A stretch of DNA of 64,000 bases from Rhodospirillales bacterium (lineage in GTDB: Bacteria > Pseudomonadota > Alphaproteobacteria > Rhodospirillales > Casp-alpha2). Each line of letters starts with the position of its first letter. Positions within the stretch are counted from its first letter, which is position 1. Below the pieces are notes generated by a model. It was not told the DNA's origin and made no database searches. It saw only the letters and a program-made list of their open reading frames with translations. The position numbers and the translations under genes were made by a program. This document shows positions 1 through 8,505 of the stretch, piece after piece. The stretch covers positions 62,001-126,000 of the forward strand of contig JAGLED010000008.1 in the NCBI GenBank assembly GCA_023145215.1, in the 5' to 3' direction.

Positions 1-2
1 CG

Positions 3-131
3 CCCGGCGAAGTCGCAACGGCGGCGCCGCTGTTCGGCCAGCATACCGAAGAAGTGCTCGCTGAATATGGCTTCGAGGCGGACGAGATCGCGGCGTTCGC
101 CGACGAGGGCGCGGTCGCCAAATCAGGCTGA
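3..131 (+). CDS. CaiB/BaiF-type CoA-transferase, C-terminal end (partial)
   Basis: Only the last 42 codons are inside the window; frame 3 stays open from the edge to TGA. The tail reads APLFGQHTEEVLAEYGF followed by a short acidic helix, which is how class III (CaiB/BaiF, formyl-CoA transferase-like) CoA-transferases usually end. These enzymes move CoA between carboxylic acids in the cytoplasm; the substrate cannot be told from this piece. The gene converges on the next one and overlaps its 3' end by 9 bases. Family call is from memory of this C-terminal pattern and the fragment is short. Confidence 0.6.
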   Translation, partial: PGEVATAAPLFGQHTEEVLAEYGFEADEIAAFADEGAVAKSG

Positions 132-875
132 CCGGCAATCGTGCGCGGCGATGATTCGCGTCATCTGTTCGCCGACGTCGATCTCGGAAATCGAGGTTAC
201 TTCCAGGTTCTTGTCGTCGAAAACGTGCGCCCCGGCGTTCGGGGCATGCTGGGCTAAAACGTCGTCGCGCGCATGGAGCAAGGCTTCGACCGTGGGGCGG
301 AACAGGACGAGCATCGCATTGATCCACTGATTTACCATCGGCGACGGATCGTTGTGCCCGATATGAAAATGGCGCAGCAGGCGCGCCACGATGGTTGCAT
401 CACACCATGCTTCGCCGGTGACCCAGCGATTGGTCGTGAACAGGCGGGTTGCCTTGCCGTCGAACCCCATCGAGATCGCGACCAGGTGCGCCGGCGGTTC
501 GGTATCCGGACTCGCCGGATCGGGGTCCGGGTTCGCGCCCTTCGCCACCTCGGCGGGGAACCCGATCTGCCTCAAGAACGTGTGGAAGTGCCCGTGCTCT
601 TCGCCCCAACCGTTCCCACGCACGTCCGGCGGGTGAGAATGGTAATAGTACTGGGCATGGCTCCCCGGACAGTAGACATCGCCCTCGGGGTAATGATCCC
701 ACTGATAGAAATCCCTGTCCGTGCCCAGCAGTTCCGCCACCACGTTACTGCCGGTTTCGAACAGCTTGCGCTCGCACGCCAGAACGCACTGACCCGCTTC
801 ATACATCTCGTCCAGGACCGACTGCGAGAGCGTTTCAAGGGGCTGAACATCTTCTTGGCTCAGAACACGCATCAC
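123..875 (-). CDS. DUF6969-like conserved hypothetical protein
   Basis: A 250-residue protein with no signal peptide or membrane segment. It has a conserved-looking core with WDHYPEGDVYCPGSHAQYYY, EEHGHFHTFLR, LVAISMGFDGKATRLFTTNR and VNQWINAMLVLFRP, matching what I remember of the DUF6969 family; its function is unknown. The many His, Asp and Glu residues in HSHPPDV and HGHFHTF could bind metal, which is inference. The start is GTG at 875 or ATG at 872; both overlap the stop of the upstream protease gene, so translation is probably coupled and the two form an operon. Confidence 0.6.
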   Translation of the reverse strand: MMRVLSQEDVQPLETLSQSVLDEMYEAGQCVLACERKLFETGSNVVAELLGTDRDFYQWDHYPEGDVYCPGSHAQYYYHSHPPDVRGNGWGEEHGHFHTFLRQIGFPAEVAKGANPDPDPASPDTEPPAHLVAISMGFDGKATRLFTTNRWVTGEAWCDATIVARLLRHFHIGHNDPSPMVNQWINAMLVLFRPTVEALLHARDDVLAQHAPNAGAHVFDDKNLEVTSISEIDVGEQMTRIIAAHDCRSA

Positions 876-1855
876 GCCCCATCCAACTGAACCGTTATCG
901 CGCGCCTTTCGTTGCCGCGTCTGGTTTCAAGCGTCATCGTCTCGTCCGGCCGCTTTTTGAACATGATCGTTTCCAGGGCAGACATCGACGATACCGGCAA
1001 CCCGTCGATATGCGTGATGATATCGCCTGCCTCCAGCCCGGCCTCAAAGGCCGGCCCATCGACGATGACACTTTCAACCATCGCGCCGCCACCTGACATG
1101 GCCATCGCCGGCGGTAACGGCCCCGCCCTGAAGCCGGCAACGCCGCGCACCACATGGCCGTGCGCCTTGAGATCGCCCACCACCCGCATCAACAACGGTA
1201 CCGACGTTGCGAAATTGACGCCGATATCGGCATCGCTTGATTTCGTGAAGATCGCCGCCACCATTCCGACCAGCCGCCCCTGCATATCGACCAGTGCGCC
1301 GCCGGACCCGCCCGGATTGACGGCGGCGTCTGTCTGGATGAAATCCTCCACCGGGTTGAAGCCCATGCCGCTGCGTCCGGTCGCGGAAACGACGCCGCAC
1401 GTGACACTCAGTCCGAGACCGAATTGATTCCCGATCGCGCAGACTGGCGCCGCCAGTTCCGGCGCGGGCGCGATGTCCAATACCGGCAGGTCGGCCTCGA
1501 CTTTCAAAAGCGCAATATCGGTCGCCTTGTCCCGCCCCGCGACCGCCGCTTTGAGAATGCGGCCGTCCTCGGTCATGACATCGATGTCGGTGGCATCGCC
1601 GATCACGTGAACGTTGGTCGCAATGTAGCCGCCCGGCATGACCGCGACACCTGTCCCCTGCGGATCGCGTGGTATCCCCGTCGGATCCGTCCCGCGCGCC
1701 GCCAGCGACCAGTCCGGCTTGATGCGGACGACCGAATTCAGGACTTTGACGTCGAGCGCCAGCACCGTGCCCGGCCAGACCGAGAGCGCAACGCAAAACA
1801 CCGTCATCATGCGAACCATGATCTTCATAAGAAACAGGATGACGCGAAGCCGCAT
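872..1855 (-). CDS. S1C (HtrA/DegP-like) periplasmic serine protease with one PDZ domain
   Basis: I start the gene at the internal Met whose product opens with MRLRVILFLMKIMVRMMTV, a Sec signal peptide ending near VLA-LD; the upstream 34 codons of the open frame look non-coding. About 327 residues remain. The catalytic triad is visible: His in TNVHVIGDATD, Asp in ATDIALLKVE and Ser in NPGGSGGAL. A C-terminal PDZ domain follows (GDIITHIDGLPVSSM). With a single PDZ domain it resembles DegS-type or simple HtrA proteases that degrade or sense misfolded envelope proteins. It is divergent from the desulfhydrase gene, only 32 bases away, and overlaps the DUF6969-like gene downstream. Confidence 0.85.
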   Translation of the reverse strand: MRLRVILFLMKIMVRMMTVFCVALSVWPGTVLALDVKVLNSVVRIKPDWSLAARGTDPTGIPRDPQGTGVAVMPGGYIATNVHVIGDATDIDVMTEDGRILKAAVAGRDKATDIALLKVEADLPVLDIAPAPELAAPVCAIGNQFGLGLSVTCGVVSATGRSGMGFNPVEDFIQTDAAVNPGGSGGALVDMQGRLVGMVAAIFTKSSDADIGVNFATSVPLLMRVVGDLKAHGHVVRGVAGFRAGPLPPAMAMSGGGAMVESVIVDGPAFEAGLEAGDIITHIDGLPVSSMSALETIMFKKRPDETMTLETRRGNERRAITVQLDGA

Positions 1856-1887
1856 GTCAGTAAACTCAATCCCTGGGGAGAACGAGT

Positions 1888-2928
1888 ATGCTTCATAACC
1901 CTGAGGATGCGGTATCCGCGTTTCCGCGCGCCTTGCTGGCGCATGCCCCGACGCCACTGGTCCCGCTCGGGAACACGATGCGGGGCAGTGGGCACGACCA
2001 CCTGTTCGTCAAACGCGATGACCTGACGGGACTGGCGATTGGCGGCAACAAGGCGCGCCAGCTCGAATACTATTTCGGCCAGGCGCTTTCGGAAGGCGCC
2101 GATACGGTGCTGATCACGGGCGCCGTGCAGTCGAACTTCGTCCGTCAATGCGCGGCGGCGGCCCGAAAGCTCGGCCTCGCGTGTGAGATCCAGTTGGAAA
2201 ACCGTGTCCAAGGCATGCCCGCCGGACAGGAAAAGACGGGGAACATGTTGCTCGACCGGCTGCTTGGCGTGCCGATCCACATGTTTCCGGTCGGTGAGGA
2301 CGAAAAAGCCGCAGACTATAATCTTGAAAAAATTGCCGACGATGTCCGGTCGCGCGGCGGTAAGCCCTACGTGATTCACCTGGGTGCCGATCATCCGCCG
2401 TTGGGCGCGCTCGGGTACGTCGATTGCGCGCGTGAGATCATCGAACAAACGGACGCGCTGGGGGTGAAGCTGGGTGCGGTCATCGTCGCCAGCGGCAGTG
2501 CCGCGTCACACGCGGGTGTCGTAACCGGTTTACGTCATTATGGGTCGGACGCAACGGTCCATGGGATTTGCGTCCGCCGCACGGCCGACCTGCAGCATCC
2601 ACGCGTCCTGAAACGCAGCCGCGATTTAGCCGGCATGCTGGGGTCCCCGGATCTGGTTCAGGACGCCGACGTGATCACCACAGACGCCTATCTGGGGGAG
2701 GGCTACGGCAAGCCGACCCCGGGCACCATGGCCGCCATCGCGCGGGGCGCGAAAGAAGAGACGTTGCTCCTCGACCCGGTCTATAGCGGCAAGGCGTTCG
2801 ACGGGTTTCTGAGCCTGCTCAACGAAGGCGCGCTTCCCTCGGACAAGGCATGCGTTTTCATCCACACGGGCGGCACGCCTGGTCTGTTCGCCTACGCGCA
2901 CCTGTGGGAACCCGCGAGGGCGTCATGA
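1888..2928 (+). CDS. dcyD: D-cysteine desulfhydrase / ACC deaminase family PLP enzyme
   Basis: A 346-residue fold-type II PLP enzyme. The PLP lysine lies in LAIGGNKARQLEYYF, and VIVASGSAASHAGVVTGL is the phosphate/serine-rich loop of this family. KRDDLTGLAIGGNK is shared by D-cysteine desulfhydrases and 1-aminocyclopropane-1-carboxylate deaminases; the two cannot be separated safely by eye, but desulfhydrase (D-Cys to pyruvate, H2S and ammonia) is the commoner bacterial annotation. It starts 32 bases from the divergent protease and overlaps the next gene by ATGA, so those two are translationally coupled. Confidence 0.8.
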   Translation: MLHNPEDAVSAFPRALLAHAPTPLVPLGNTMRGSGHDHLFVKRDDLTGLAIGGNKARQLEYYFGQALSEGADTVLITGAVQSNFVRQCAAAARKLGLACEIQLENRVQGMPAGQEKTGNMLLDRLLGVPIHMFPVGEDEKAADYNLEKIADDVRSRGGKPYVIHLGADHPPLGALGYVDCAREIIEQTDALGVKLGAVIVASGSAASHAGVVTGLRHYGSDATVHGICVRRTADLQHPRVLKRSRDLAGMLGSPDLVQDADVITTDAYLGEGYGKPTPGTMAAIARGAKEETLLLDPVYSGKAFDGFLSLLNEGALPSDKACVFIHTGGTPGLFAYAHLWEPARAS

Positions 2929-3404
2929 AACTGCCGCGCACCATCCGGCTCGACCCGTCGGACACGAATGTATTCGCATTGGCGGCGGCACCCGGCGAAT
3001 GGGCGGTGACCGGGACCTTTGCCTTTGTGGACGCCACACCCGAGCAGATGGACAATAAGACCCAGCTCGCGTTCAAATCGGGTTGGCTGGGCCTTTCGAG
3101 CTTTGGCTTTTCGACCTTCGTACAGGTCACCGTCGTCCCCGAAGGCGAGGACGAGGCGGCGGCGCGCGCGCTCGCGACGCACTTGTTCGAAGATTACGGC
3201 GCACCCGATATGCTGATGGCGTTGACGGCTGCGAAAAGTGAGATTGCCTACGCCGCCTCGCTTTGCGACCAGCCTGCCGGAACGCTCCTCGCCATCGAGC
3301 GCGAGATGACCGAAGACGGCATCACCGAAAAGATTCGCGTCATGCCGCGTCCCGACGAGGACGGCGGGCACGCGCAGATATGGTCGCTCACCGAAGATTG
3401 CTGA
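2925..3404 (+). CDS. Small conserved protein, DUF6505-like
   Basis: The start is fixed by an ATGA overlap with the stop of the desulfhydrase gene, giving 159 residues. There is no signal peptide or membrane segment. Features are an N-terminal MKLPRTIRLDPSDTNVF, a GTFAFVDATPEQM segment and WLGLSSFGFSTFVQV. This resembles the DUF6505 family as I remember it; no biochemical role is known. The coupling with the desulfhydrase suggests a shared operon. Its 3' end overlaps the convergent gene on the other strand by 17 bases. Confidence 0.5.
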   Translation: MKLPRTIRLDPSDTNVFALAAAPGEWAVTGTFAFVDATPEQMDNKTQLAFKSGWLGLSSFGFSTFVQVTVVPEGEDEAAARALATHLFEDYGAPDMLMALTAAKSEIAYAASLCDQPAGTLLAIEREMTEDGITEKIRVMPRPDEDGGHAQIWSLTEDC

Positions 3405-3801
3405 ACCGCCCCTGGCGACAGCCCAGGTAACGCCGCAACTGCCACGGCGTCACGATATACCACGCACGAATGCCGAGCACCCGCTTCACCGCTTCGACGC
3501 ATGTGAACGGTGCGGGCGGCATGGCCCTGCGGACGGGCGCCCGGCGCTGCACGGGAACGGCATCGCAACCGCATGCATTGAACGATTGGATGATCTCCCT
3601 GGGCGTGAGCGCGTCCAGGGTCGTGATTTCGGTACTGTTGGAAAGCGGGTCGATCAGGTGCCAGCGGCCGCCTGACTGGGCCGCAACGAGACAATGCCGG
3701 TAGGCCGGCTTCAACGCCCGCAGATATGAAAGCTCCGACGGACCGAAAATCACGATCGCCAAAGACTGCCCGCGCGGGCGGAGAGTGGAATATCTGCTCA
3801 T
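3388..3801 (-). CDS. Unknown protein with a possible permuted papain-like (H then C) signature
   Basis: The longer open frame begins at 3858, but the Met at 3801 sits in an ATGA overlap with the upstream gene, so I take 137 residues. It carries RWHLIDPLSN and, about 60 residues later, PFTCVEAVKRVLG. A His-Asp segment before a helix-starting Cys is the order seen in circularly permuted papain-like peptidases. That reading is inference, and the protein may be structural. The downstream helix AWYIVTPWQLRRYL completes a compact domain. I recall similar short proteins in alphaproteobacterial prophage neighbourhoods but cannot name a family. It is translated with the next gene. Confidence 0.55.
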   Translation of the reverse strand: MSRYSTLRPRGQSLAIVIFGPSELSYLRALKPAYRHCLVAAQSGGRWHLIDPLSNSTEITTLDALTPREIIQSFNACGCDAVPVQRRAPVRRAMPPAPFTCVEAVKRVLGIRAWYIVTPWQLRRYLGCRQGRFSNLR

Positions 3802-4169
3802 TCGACAATCCCCCGGTCGATCAGCAGCGGCTCTAGGACATCGAACGCATCGAGCCAAATGATCCAGTCGACCGCTTCCTCGTCGACATCGGGAAACGGC
3901 GGGCGGTCGAGAAAGCCGTATTCACCCATGACTTCCAGATGCAGATCGCAAAGTTCATGGGCCCGGTGCAACCTGGATACGATGGCGTACACATCGTCCG
4001 GCAGACAGGGCCTGTCGTAAACGGCGTCGCCCTGGGCCGCCTTCGCCTTCTCCGCCCGCGCTTTCTCGGTGCGCATGAACCAGAACCATGCCTCCTCGGC
4101 GCTGGAGAATCGGACGACCGGCCGCGCATCACCGATCGGGGACGGCCGGTTACGTTGGGCTGCGTACAT
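3798..4169 (-). CDS. Unknown protein, first gene of a two-gene unit
   Basis: A 123-residue, soluble, mostly helical protein with RFSSAEEAWFWFMRTEKAR near the start, a PCLPDDVYAIVSRLHRA segment and a tryptophan-rich acidic tail (VDWIIWLDAFDVLEPLL). No catalytic pattern is evident. I recall homologues as uncharacterised alphaproteobacterial proteins, sometimes near phage genes, but give no function. It overlaps the downstream gene by ATGA, so the two products are probably needed together. Its start is 194 bases from the divergent ilvE gene, in an AT-rich spacer. Confidence 0.55.
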   Translation of the reverse strand: MYAAQRNRPSPIGDARPVVRFSSAEEAWFWFMRTEKARAEKAKAAQGDAVYDRPCLPDDVYAIVSRLHRAHELCDLHLEVMGEYGFLDRPPFPDVDEEAVDWIIWLDAFDVLEPLLIDRGIVE

Positions 4170-4314
4170 TATTTACTTCCTCTCTTTCCTGGGTGGTTTA
4201 CCGGTTTATCTTGTCGGATTTCCGCACATGGGAATGTCCAAAAGGGTCACCGTTTTAAATATATTTCGGTACATATTTCTATTTATACGTGTTTTCTTGA
4301 CGATTCCGCACGTT

Positions 4315-4340
4315 TTGACTCTCCCGGTCAAACGTATAAA
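4315..4340 (+). promoter_or_regulatory. Weak promoter candidate for ilvE in an AT-rich spacer
   Basis: The 194-base gap between 4170 and 4363 is much richer in A and T than its surroundings. It holds TTGACT and TATAAA, but separated by only 14 bases, shorter than the usual 16-18; another TTGACG lies at 4297. No clear operator or riboswitch is seen. Confidence 0.25.
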
Positions 4341-4363
4341 AAAGAACCGAGGGAGGCCTTCGC

Positions 4364-5221
4364 ATGGCACACAACGCACCCGGCACGGTCTGGACGTACG
4401 CGGATGAAGCATGGCACGACGGTGACAAGGGCGTACTCGCGCCTCGGCACCAGGCTTTCTGGCTGGCGTCCACCGTATTCGACGGTGCCAGGTATATGTC
4501 GGGCCGGACACCGGATCTGGACAAACACGCCGCACGGCTGATGAATTCCGCACGCGTTCTTGGTCTGAAGCCGACGAAGACGGTGGAGGAAATCGAGAAG
4601 CTGGCCTGGGAAGGCATCGCCAAATTCGACAAGGACGCGGATCTGTATATCTGCCCGATTTTCTATGCCGAAGAAGGCGCGGTCGTTTTGCCCGACCCGG
4701 AAAGCACGCGCTTTGCAATGGTGGTCCGCGAAGCGCCGATGCCGCCGTTCGAAGGGTTCAGTGCGTGTCTTTCAAGCTTTCGCCGCCCCGCCCGTGACAT
4801 GGCGCCGACGGAAGCCAAGGCTTCGTGTCTTTATCCGAACGTCGCGCGCACGGTCGGCGAAGCGCAGGAAAAGGGATTCGATGTCGGCGTCGTGCTGGAC
4901 CCGAGCGGCAACGTCGCCGAGTTCTCGTATGCCAACCTTTTCATGGTGAAGGACAGCGTCGTCACCACACCGGCGATCAACGGCACGTTCCTGAACGGCA
5001 TCACACGCCAGCGCGTCATCAAGCTTTTGCGCGACGACGGCTATGAGATCGTCGAGCGCGCCGTCGATTTCAAGGAACTGCTGTCTGCCGACGAACTGTT
5101 CGCCACCGGCAACTATGCCAAGGTCAAACCGTGCACCAAGCTTGAAGACCGGGAATACCAGCCAGGCCCCGTCGCAACGCGCGCCCGCGAGCTGTACTTC
5201 GAGTTCGCCAAGACCGCTTAG
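4364..5221 (+). CDS. ilvE: Branched-chain amino acid aminotransferase
   Basis: A 285-residue class IV (D-amino-acid transaminase fold) PLP enzyme. The Schiff-base lysine is in MAPTEAKASCLYPNVAR, and GNVAEFSYANLFMVKD followed by FLNGITRQRVIKL are typical substrate- and phosphate-binding segments of IlvE. It catalyses the last step of Leu, Ile and Val synthesis, and the first step of their breakdown, using glutamate/2-oxoglutarate. A good ribosome site (GAGGGAGG) lies about 10 bases before the ATG. The gene is alone, convergent with ubiA (3 bases between stops). Confidence 0.88.
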   Translation: MAHNAPGTVWTYADEAWHDGDKGVLAPRHQAFWLASTVFDGARYMSGRTPDLDKHAARLMNSARVLGLKPTKTVEEIEKLAWEGIAKFDKDADLYICPIFYAEEGAVVLPDPESTRFAMVVREAPMPPFEGFSACLSSFRRPARDMAPTEAKASCLYPNVARTVGEAQEKGFDVGVVLDPSGNVAEFSYANLFMVKDSVVTTPAINGTFLNGITRQRVIKLLRDDGYEIVERAVDFKELLSADELFATGNYAKVKPCTKLEDREYQPGPVATRARELYFEFAKTA

Positions 5222-5224
5222 ACG

Positions 5225-6151
5225 TCAGGCCAGAAGCGCGCCCAGGAAGATGATCAGGCCGACGTCCCGGTTCGACTTGAAACGCGCCAAACAGTTTTTC
5301 GGCGCGTCGATCTCCAGCGTTCCCACCTGCCAGGCGAACTGCACCGCTGCCGCCCCCAGCATCAGGAAATAAAACCACCCCATGCCCGCCGCATCGCCAG
5401 CGAACGCCATGAGGACAACGGTCAACGTATAGAACAGCGCCACGAACGGCTTGGTGTTGCGTCCGAGCTTGATCGAGGCGGACTTCACCCCCACCAACAT
5501 GTCGTCTTCCTTGTCCTGGTGGCCGTAAACCGTGTCGTAACCAAGGGTCCAGAAGAACCCGGCGACGTACATCAGAATGGCAGGCCAGCCGACACTGCCT
5601 TCGACGGCGGCCCACGCGAGCAATGCCCCCCAGTTGAAGGTGATCCCGAGAAACGCCTGCGGCCAGTAGGTGATGCGCTTCATCAACGGATAAACGGCGA
5701 CCAGACCGAGCGAGGCAACGCCCATCGTGATGGCCGCCGTGTTGAACTGTAAAAGCACGCCAAGCCCAATCAGCAACAGACACGCGAGGAACGCCAGCGC
5801 CTGTTTCACGCTGACCTCGCCTGACGCGATTGGCCGGTCCGCCGTTCGCGCCACCTTGCCGTCGATATCGCGGTCCCAGAGATCGTTGACCACGCATCCC
5901 GCACCCCGCATGACGAATGCGCCGACGGCGAAAAGCGTGATGAACCAGGGATCCGGCCTCGAGCCGAGCACGGCGCCGCTCGCCATTGTCACCGACCACA
6001 GGCAGGGCAGGAGGAGAAGCCACGTGCCGATCGGGCGGTCGGCGCGAATCAGGCGCATGTAAGGCCGGACCTTGCGGGGCGCAAGACGGATCATCCAGGA
6101 ATCGCGCCGGATATCGCTCGCACTCTGATACGTCGTACCGGGATAGGACAT
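5225..6151 (-). CDS. ubiA: 4-hydroxybenzoate polyprenyltransferase
   Basis: A 308-residue integral membrane protein with about eight hydrophobic segments. Both Asp-rich motifs of the UbiA superfamily are present: NDLWDRDID in the first half and YDTVYGHQDKEDD in the second, which bind Mg2+ and the polyprenyl diphosphate. LIRADRPIGTWLLLLPCLWS at the start is typical of the 4-hydroxybenzoate enzyme. It attaches the isoprenoid tail in ubiquinone synthesis at the inner membrane. It is divergent from rsmE, with about 110 bases between the starts. Confidence 0.92.
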   Translation of the reverse strand: MSYPGTTYQSASDIRRDSWMIRLAPRKVRPYMRLIRADRPIGTWLLLLPCLWSVTMASGAVLGSRPDPWFITLFAVGAFVMRGAGCVVNDLWDRDIDGKVARTADRPIASGEVSVKQALAFLACLLLIGLGVLLQFNTAAITMGVASLGLVAVYPLMKRITYWPQAFLGITFNWGALLAWAAVEGSVGWPAILMYVAGFFWTLGYDTVYGHQDKEDDMLVGVKSASIKLGRNTKPFVALFYTLTVVLMAFAGDAAGMGWFYFLMLGAAAVQFAWQVGTLEIDAPKNCLARFKSNRDVGLIIFLGALLA

Positions 6152-6259
6152 CCGGCGTTTATAGCTGACGCGCGGGTCAAGGTGAAAGTCCTGATCGGCA
6201 ATATCGGGACGGTTTACGAGACCCCGGGCCCGAACGATAATCCCGGTCGGGAGAACGAG

Positions 6260-6997
6260 ATGGCGGAAAAATCACCGATCCGGCTCTATGTCGACGCGCC
6301 GCTCGAAGCGGATGCGGCAGTGCCGCTCGAACGCGGGCAAAGTCATTACCTGGTCAACGTCATGCGTCAGACGGTGGGGGCACATGTTTCCCTGTTTAAC
6401 GGACGCGACGGGGAGTGGGCGGGCGAGATCGCCGCGGCCGACAAGAAGGCAGCTGTCATATCCGTCATCAACCGGGTACGCACGCAGGATCCGGCACCCG
6501 ACGTCTGGTTGCTATTTGCACCCTTGAAAAAGGACCGTACGGATTTCCTGATCGAGAAAGCGACGGAACTGGGCGCTTCGAAGCTGATCCCGGTAACGAC
6601 ACAGTTCACACAGTCGACCCGCCTGAATACGGAGCGCGCCCGCGCCACCGCCATCGAGGCGGCCGAGCAGTCACGCCGGCTGACGATCCCGGAAATCGCC
6701 GAGCCTGCATCGCTGGCGCATGTCCTCGCCGGCTGGCCCAAAGACCGGCGGCTGGTTTATCTGGATGAAACCGGAGGCGGCGCACCGCTTGCCGAGATTC
6801 TGACCGGCCACGACGACGCTCTCGCATTCTTGATCGGCCCTGAGGGCGGCTTCGCGCCGGACGAGCTTGACGCGCTCCGCGATCTGACCTTTTCTGTCGC
6901 CGCCGATTTGGGGCCGCGTATCCTGCGCGCCGAAACGGCGGCCGCCGCAGCGCTAGCTATTCGCCAATCCGTTGCCGATTTGAAACCGAAATCCTGA
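6260..6997 (+). CDS. rsmE: 16S rRNA (uracil1498-N3)-methyltransferase
   Basis: The open frame begins at 6182, but the Met at 6260, preceded by GGGAGAACGAG, gives 245 residues, the usual length for RsmE. The SPOUT methyltransferase knot is visible at the C-terminus as FLIGPEGGFAPDEL and GPRILRAETAAAAALA, which bind S-adenosylmethionine; LLFAPLKKDRTDFLIEKATE is the conserved central segment. It methylates U1498 of 16S rRNA in the assembled 30S subunit. gshA follows after 18 bases, so the two are likely cotranscribed. Confidence 0.92.
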   Translation: MAEKSPIRLYVDAPLEADAAVPLERGQSHYLVNVMRQTVGAHVSLFNGRDGEWAGEIAAADKKAAVISVINRVRTQDPAPDVWLLFAPLKKDRTDFLIEKATELGASKLIPVTTQFTQSTRLNTERARATAIEAAEQSRRLTIPEIAEPASLAHVLAGWPKDRRLVYLDETGGGAPLAEILTGHDDALAFLIGPEGGFAPDELDALRDLTFSVAADLGPRILRAETAAAAALAIRQSVADLKPKS

Positions 6998-7015
6998 TCC
7001 CTGTCGGAGAATCTC

Positions 7016-8383
7016 ATGTCCGGTGCTTCCGCAAAAAACGACACCCCCATCGACAGCAAGGACGTACTCGTCCGCTATATGGAGAGCGGTTGCAAACCGC
7101 CAGAGCAGTGGCGCATCGGCACGGAACATGAAAAGTTCGCGTTCCGCCTCTCGGACCTCAAACCGCTGACCTACGACGGCGATCAGGGCATCCGCGAACT
7201 TCTGATGCGCCTCACGCGCTTCGGATGGGAACCGGTTTACGAAGGCGAGAACGTTATCGCCCTGACGTCAAAGGACGGGGGTTCGGTGTCGCTGGAACCG
7301 GCGGGCCAGTTGGAGCTTTCGGGCGCGGCGGTCGAGAACATTCACCAGACGTGTGATGAAGTGTCGAGCCACCTCCAGCAGGTCAAGGCCGTCGCCAAGG
7401 AGATGGAGATCGGTTTCGTCGGTCTGGGATATCGCCCCAAGTGGCCGGTCGAGGACGTCCCCTGGATGCCCAAGGGCCGCTACAAGATCATGCGCGAATA
7501 CATGCCGAAGAAGGGCAAACTCGGCCTCGAAATGATGCAGTCGACCTGCACGGTGCAGGTGAACCTCGACTTCTGCTCCGAAGACGTCATGGTTGAGATG
7601 TTCAGGATTTCCCTCGCCCTGCAGCCCATTGCGACGGCGCTCTGGGCCAACTCACCGTTCAGGAAAGGCAAGCCCAGCGATTTTCTGTCCTACCGCAGTC
7701 ACATCTGGACCGACGTCGACCCGGACCGGAGCGGCATGCTGCCGTTCGTGTTCGAGGACGGCATGGGCTTCGAGCGGTATGTCGATTACGCGCTCGACGT
7801 GCCGATGTACTTCGTCTATCGCGACGGCAATTACATCGACGCGTCCGGCCAGTCGTTCCGCGACTTCATGAAGGGTGAATTGCCGGCCTATCCGGGTCAC
7901 AAACCCGTTCTTTCCGACTGGGCCGATCATATCTCGACCATTTTCCCGGAAGTGCGGCTGAAAACGTTCCTCGAAATGCGGGGCGCCGATGGCGGGCCGT
8001 GGAACCGGCTTTGCGCATTGTCGGCGTTCTGGGTCGGACTTTTGTACGATGGCGAGGCGCGCGCCGCCGCCTACGACCTGATCAAGGACTGGACGGCCGA
8101 AGAACGCCAAGCGCTTCGCGACGAGGTGCCGCGGACCGCCCTCAAGACCCCGTTCCGCAATCAGACGGTCCGCGAGATCGCCAGCGAAGCACTTTGTATT
8201 TCGCACCGGGGCCTCAAGAACCGCAACCGGCTCGACAGCGTCGGGATGGACGAAAGCCACTTCCTGCAGCCGATTTTCCAGACCGCCGAGAGCGGGCTCA
8301 CGCCGGCGGACGAACTGCTTGCCGCCTATCATCGGCTGTGGAAGGGCAACGTCGATCAGGTGTTCACCGAGTACGCGTACTGA
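7016..8383 (+). CDS. gshA: Glutamate-cysteine ligase (plant/alphaproteobacterial type)
   Basis: A 455-residue cytoplasmic enzyme that joins Glu and Cys with ATP in the first step of glutathione synthesis. [12 protein letters not shown] (ATP/Mg2+-binding glutamates), [13 protein letters not shown] and [13 protein letters not shown] are hallmarks of the class found in plants and alphaproteobacteria rather than the E. coli type. [20 protein letters not shown] lies near the active site. It has its own AGAATCTC-type spacer after rsmE, and its transcript probably ends before the AT-rich accessory gene downstream. Confidence 0.92.
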   Translation: MSGASAKNDTPIDSKDVLVRYMESGCKPPEQWRIGTEHEKFAFRLSDLKPLTYDGDQGIRELLMRLTRFGWEPVYEGENVIALTSKDGGSVSLEPAGQLELSGAAVENIHQTCDEVSSHLQQVKAVAKEMEIGFVGLGYRPKWPVEDVPWMPKGRYKIMREYMPKKGKLGLEMMQSTCTVQVNLDFCSEDVMVEMFRISLALQPIATALWANSPFRKGKPSDFLSYRSHIWTDVDPDRSGMLPFVFEDGMGFERYVDYALDVPMYFVYRDGNYIDASGQSFRDFMKGELPAYPGHKPVLSDWADHISTIFPEVRLKTFLEMRGADGGPWNRLCALSAFWVGLLYDGEARAAAYDLIKDWTAEERQALRDEVPRTALKTPFRNQTVREIASEALCISHRGLKNRNRLDSVGMDESHFLQPIFQTAESGLTPADELLAAYHRLWKGNVDQVFTEYAY

Positions 8384-8460
8384 CCTTTCGCCCGGATCAA
8401 ATTACAGAGCGAGAACATCCAAAATCCGCAGGCCGATTATGTGATCCGATAAAATTCCTC

Positions 8461-8480
8461 TAGCCTTTGCATGACTTCGG
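8461..8480 (+). promoter_or_regulatory. Degenerate copy of the partner-gene upstream element
   Basis: The segment AGCCTTTGCATGACTTCGG resembles the element seen in front of the two Sel1-type genes near 43.8 and 45.0 kb (CGGTCCTTGCATAAC). Its CATGAC lies about 36 bases before the chosen start codon, the same spacing as the strong copies. The match is partial, so this is a low-confidence call. Confidence 0.35.
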
Positions 8481-8505
8481 TAACGAGAATAGTGCGGTTG
8501 CGTTA

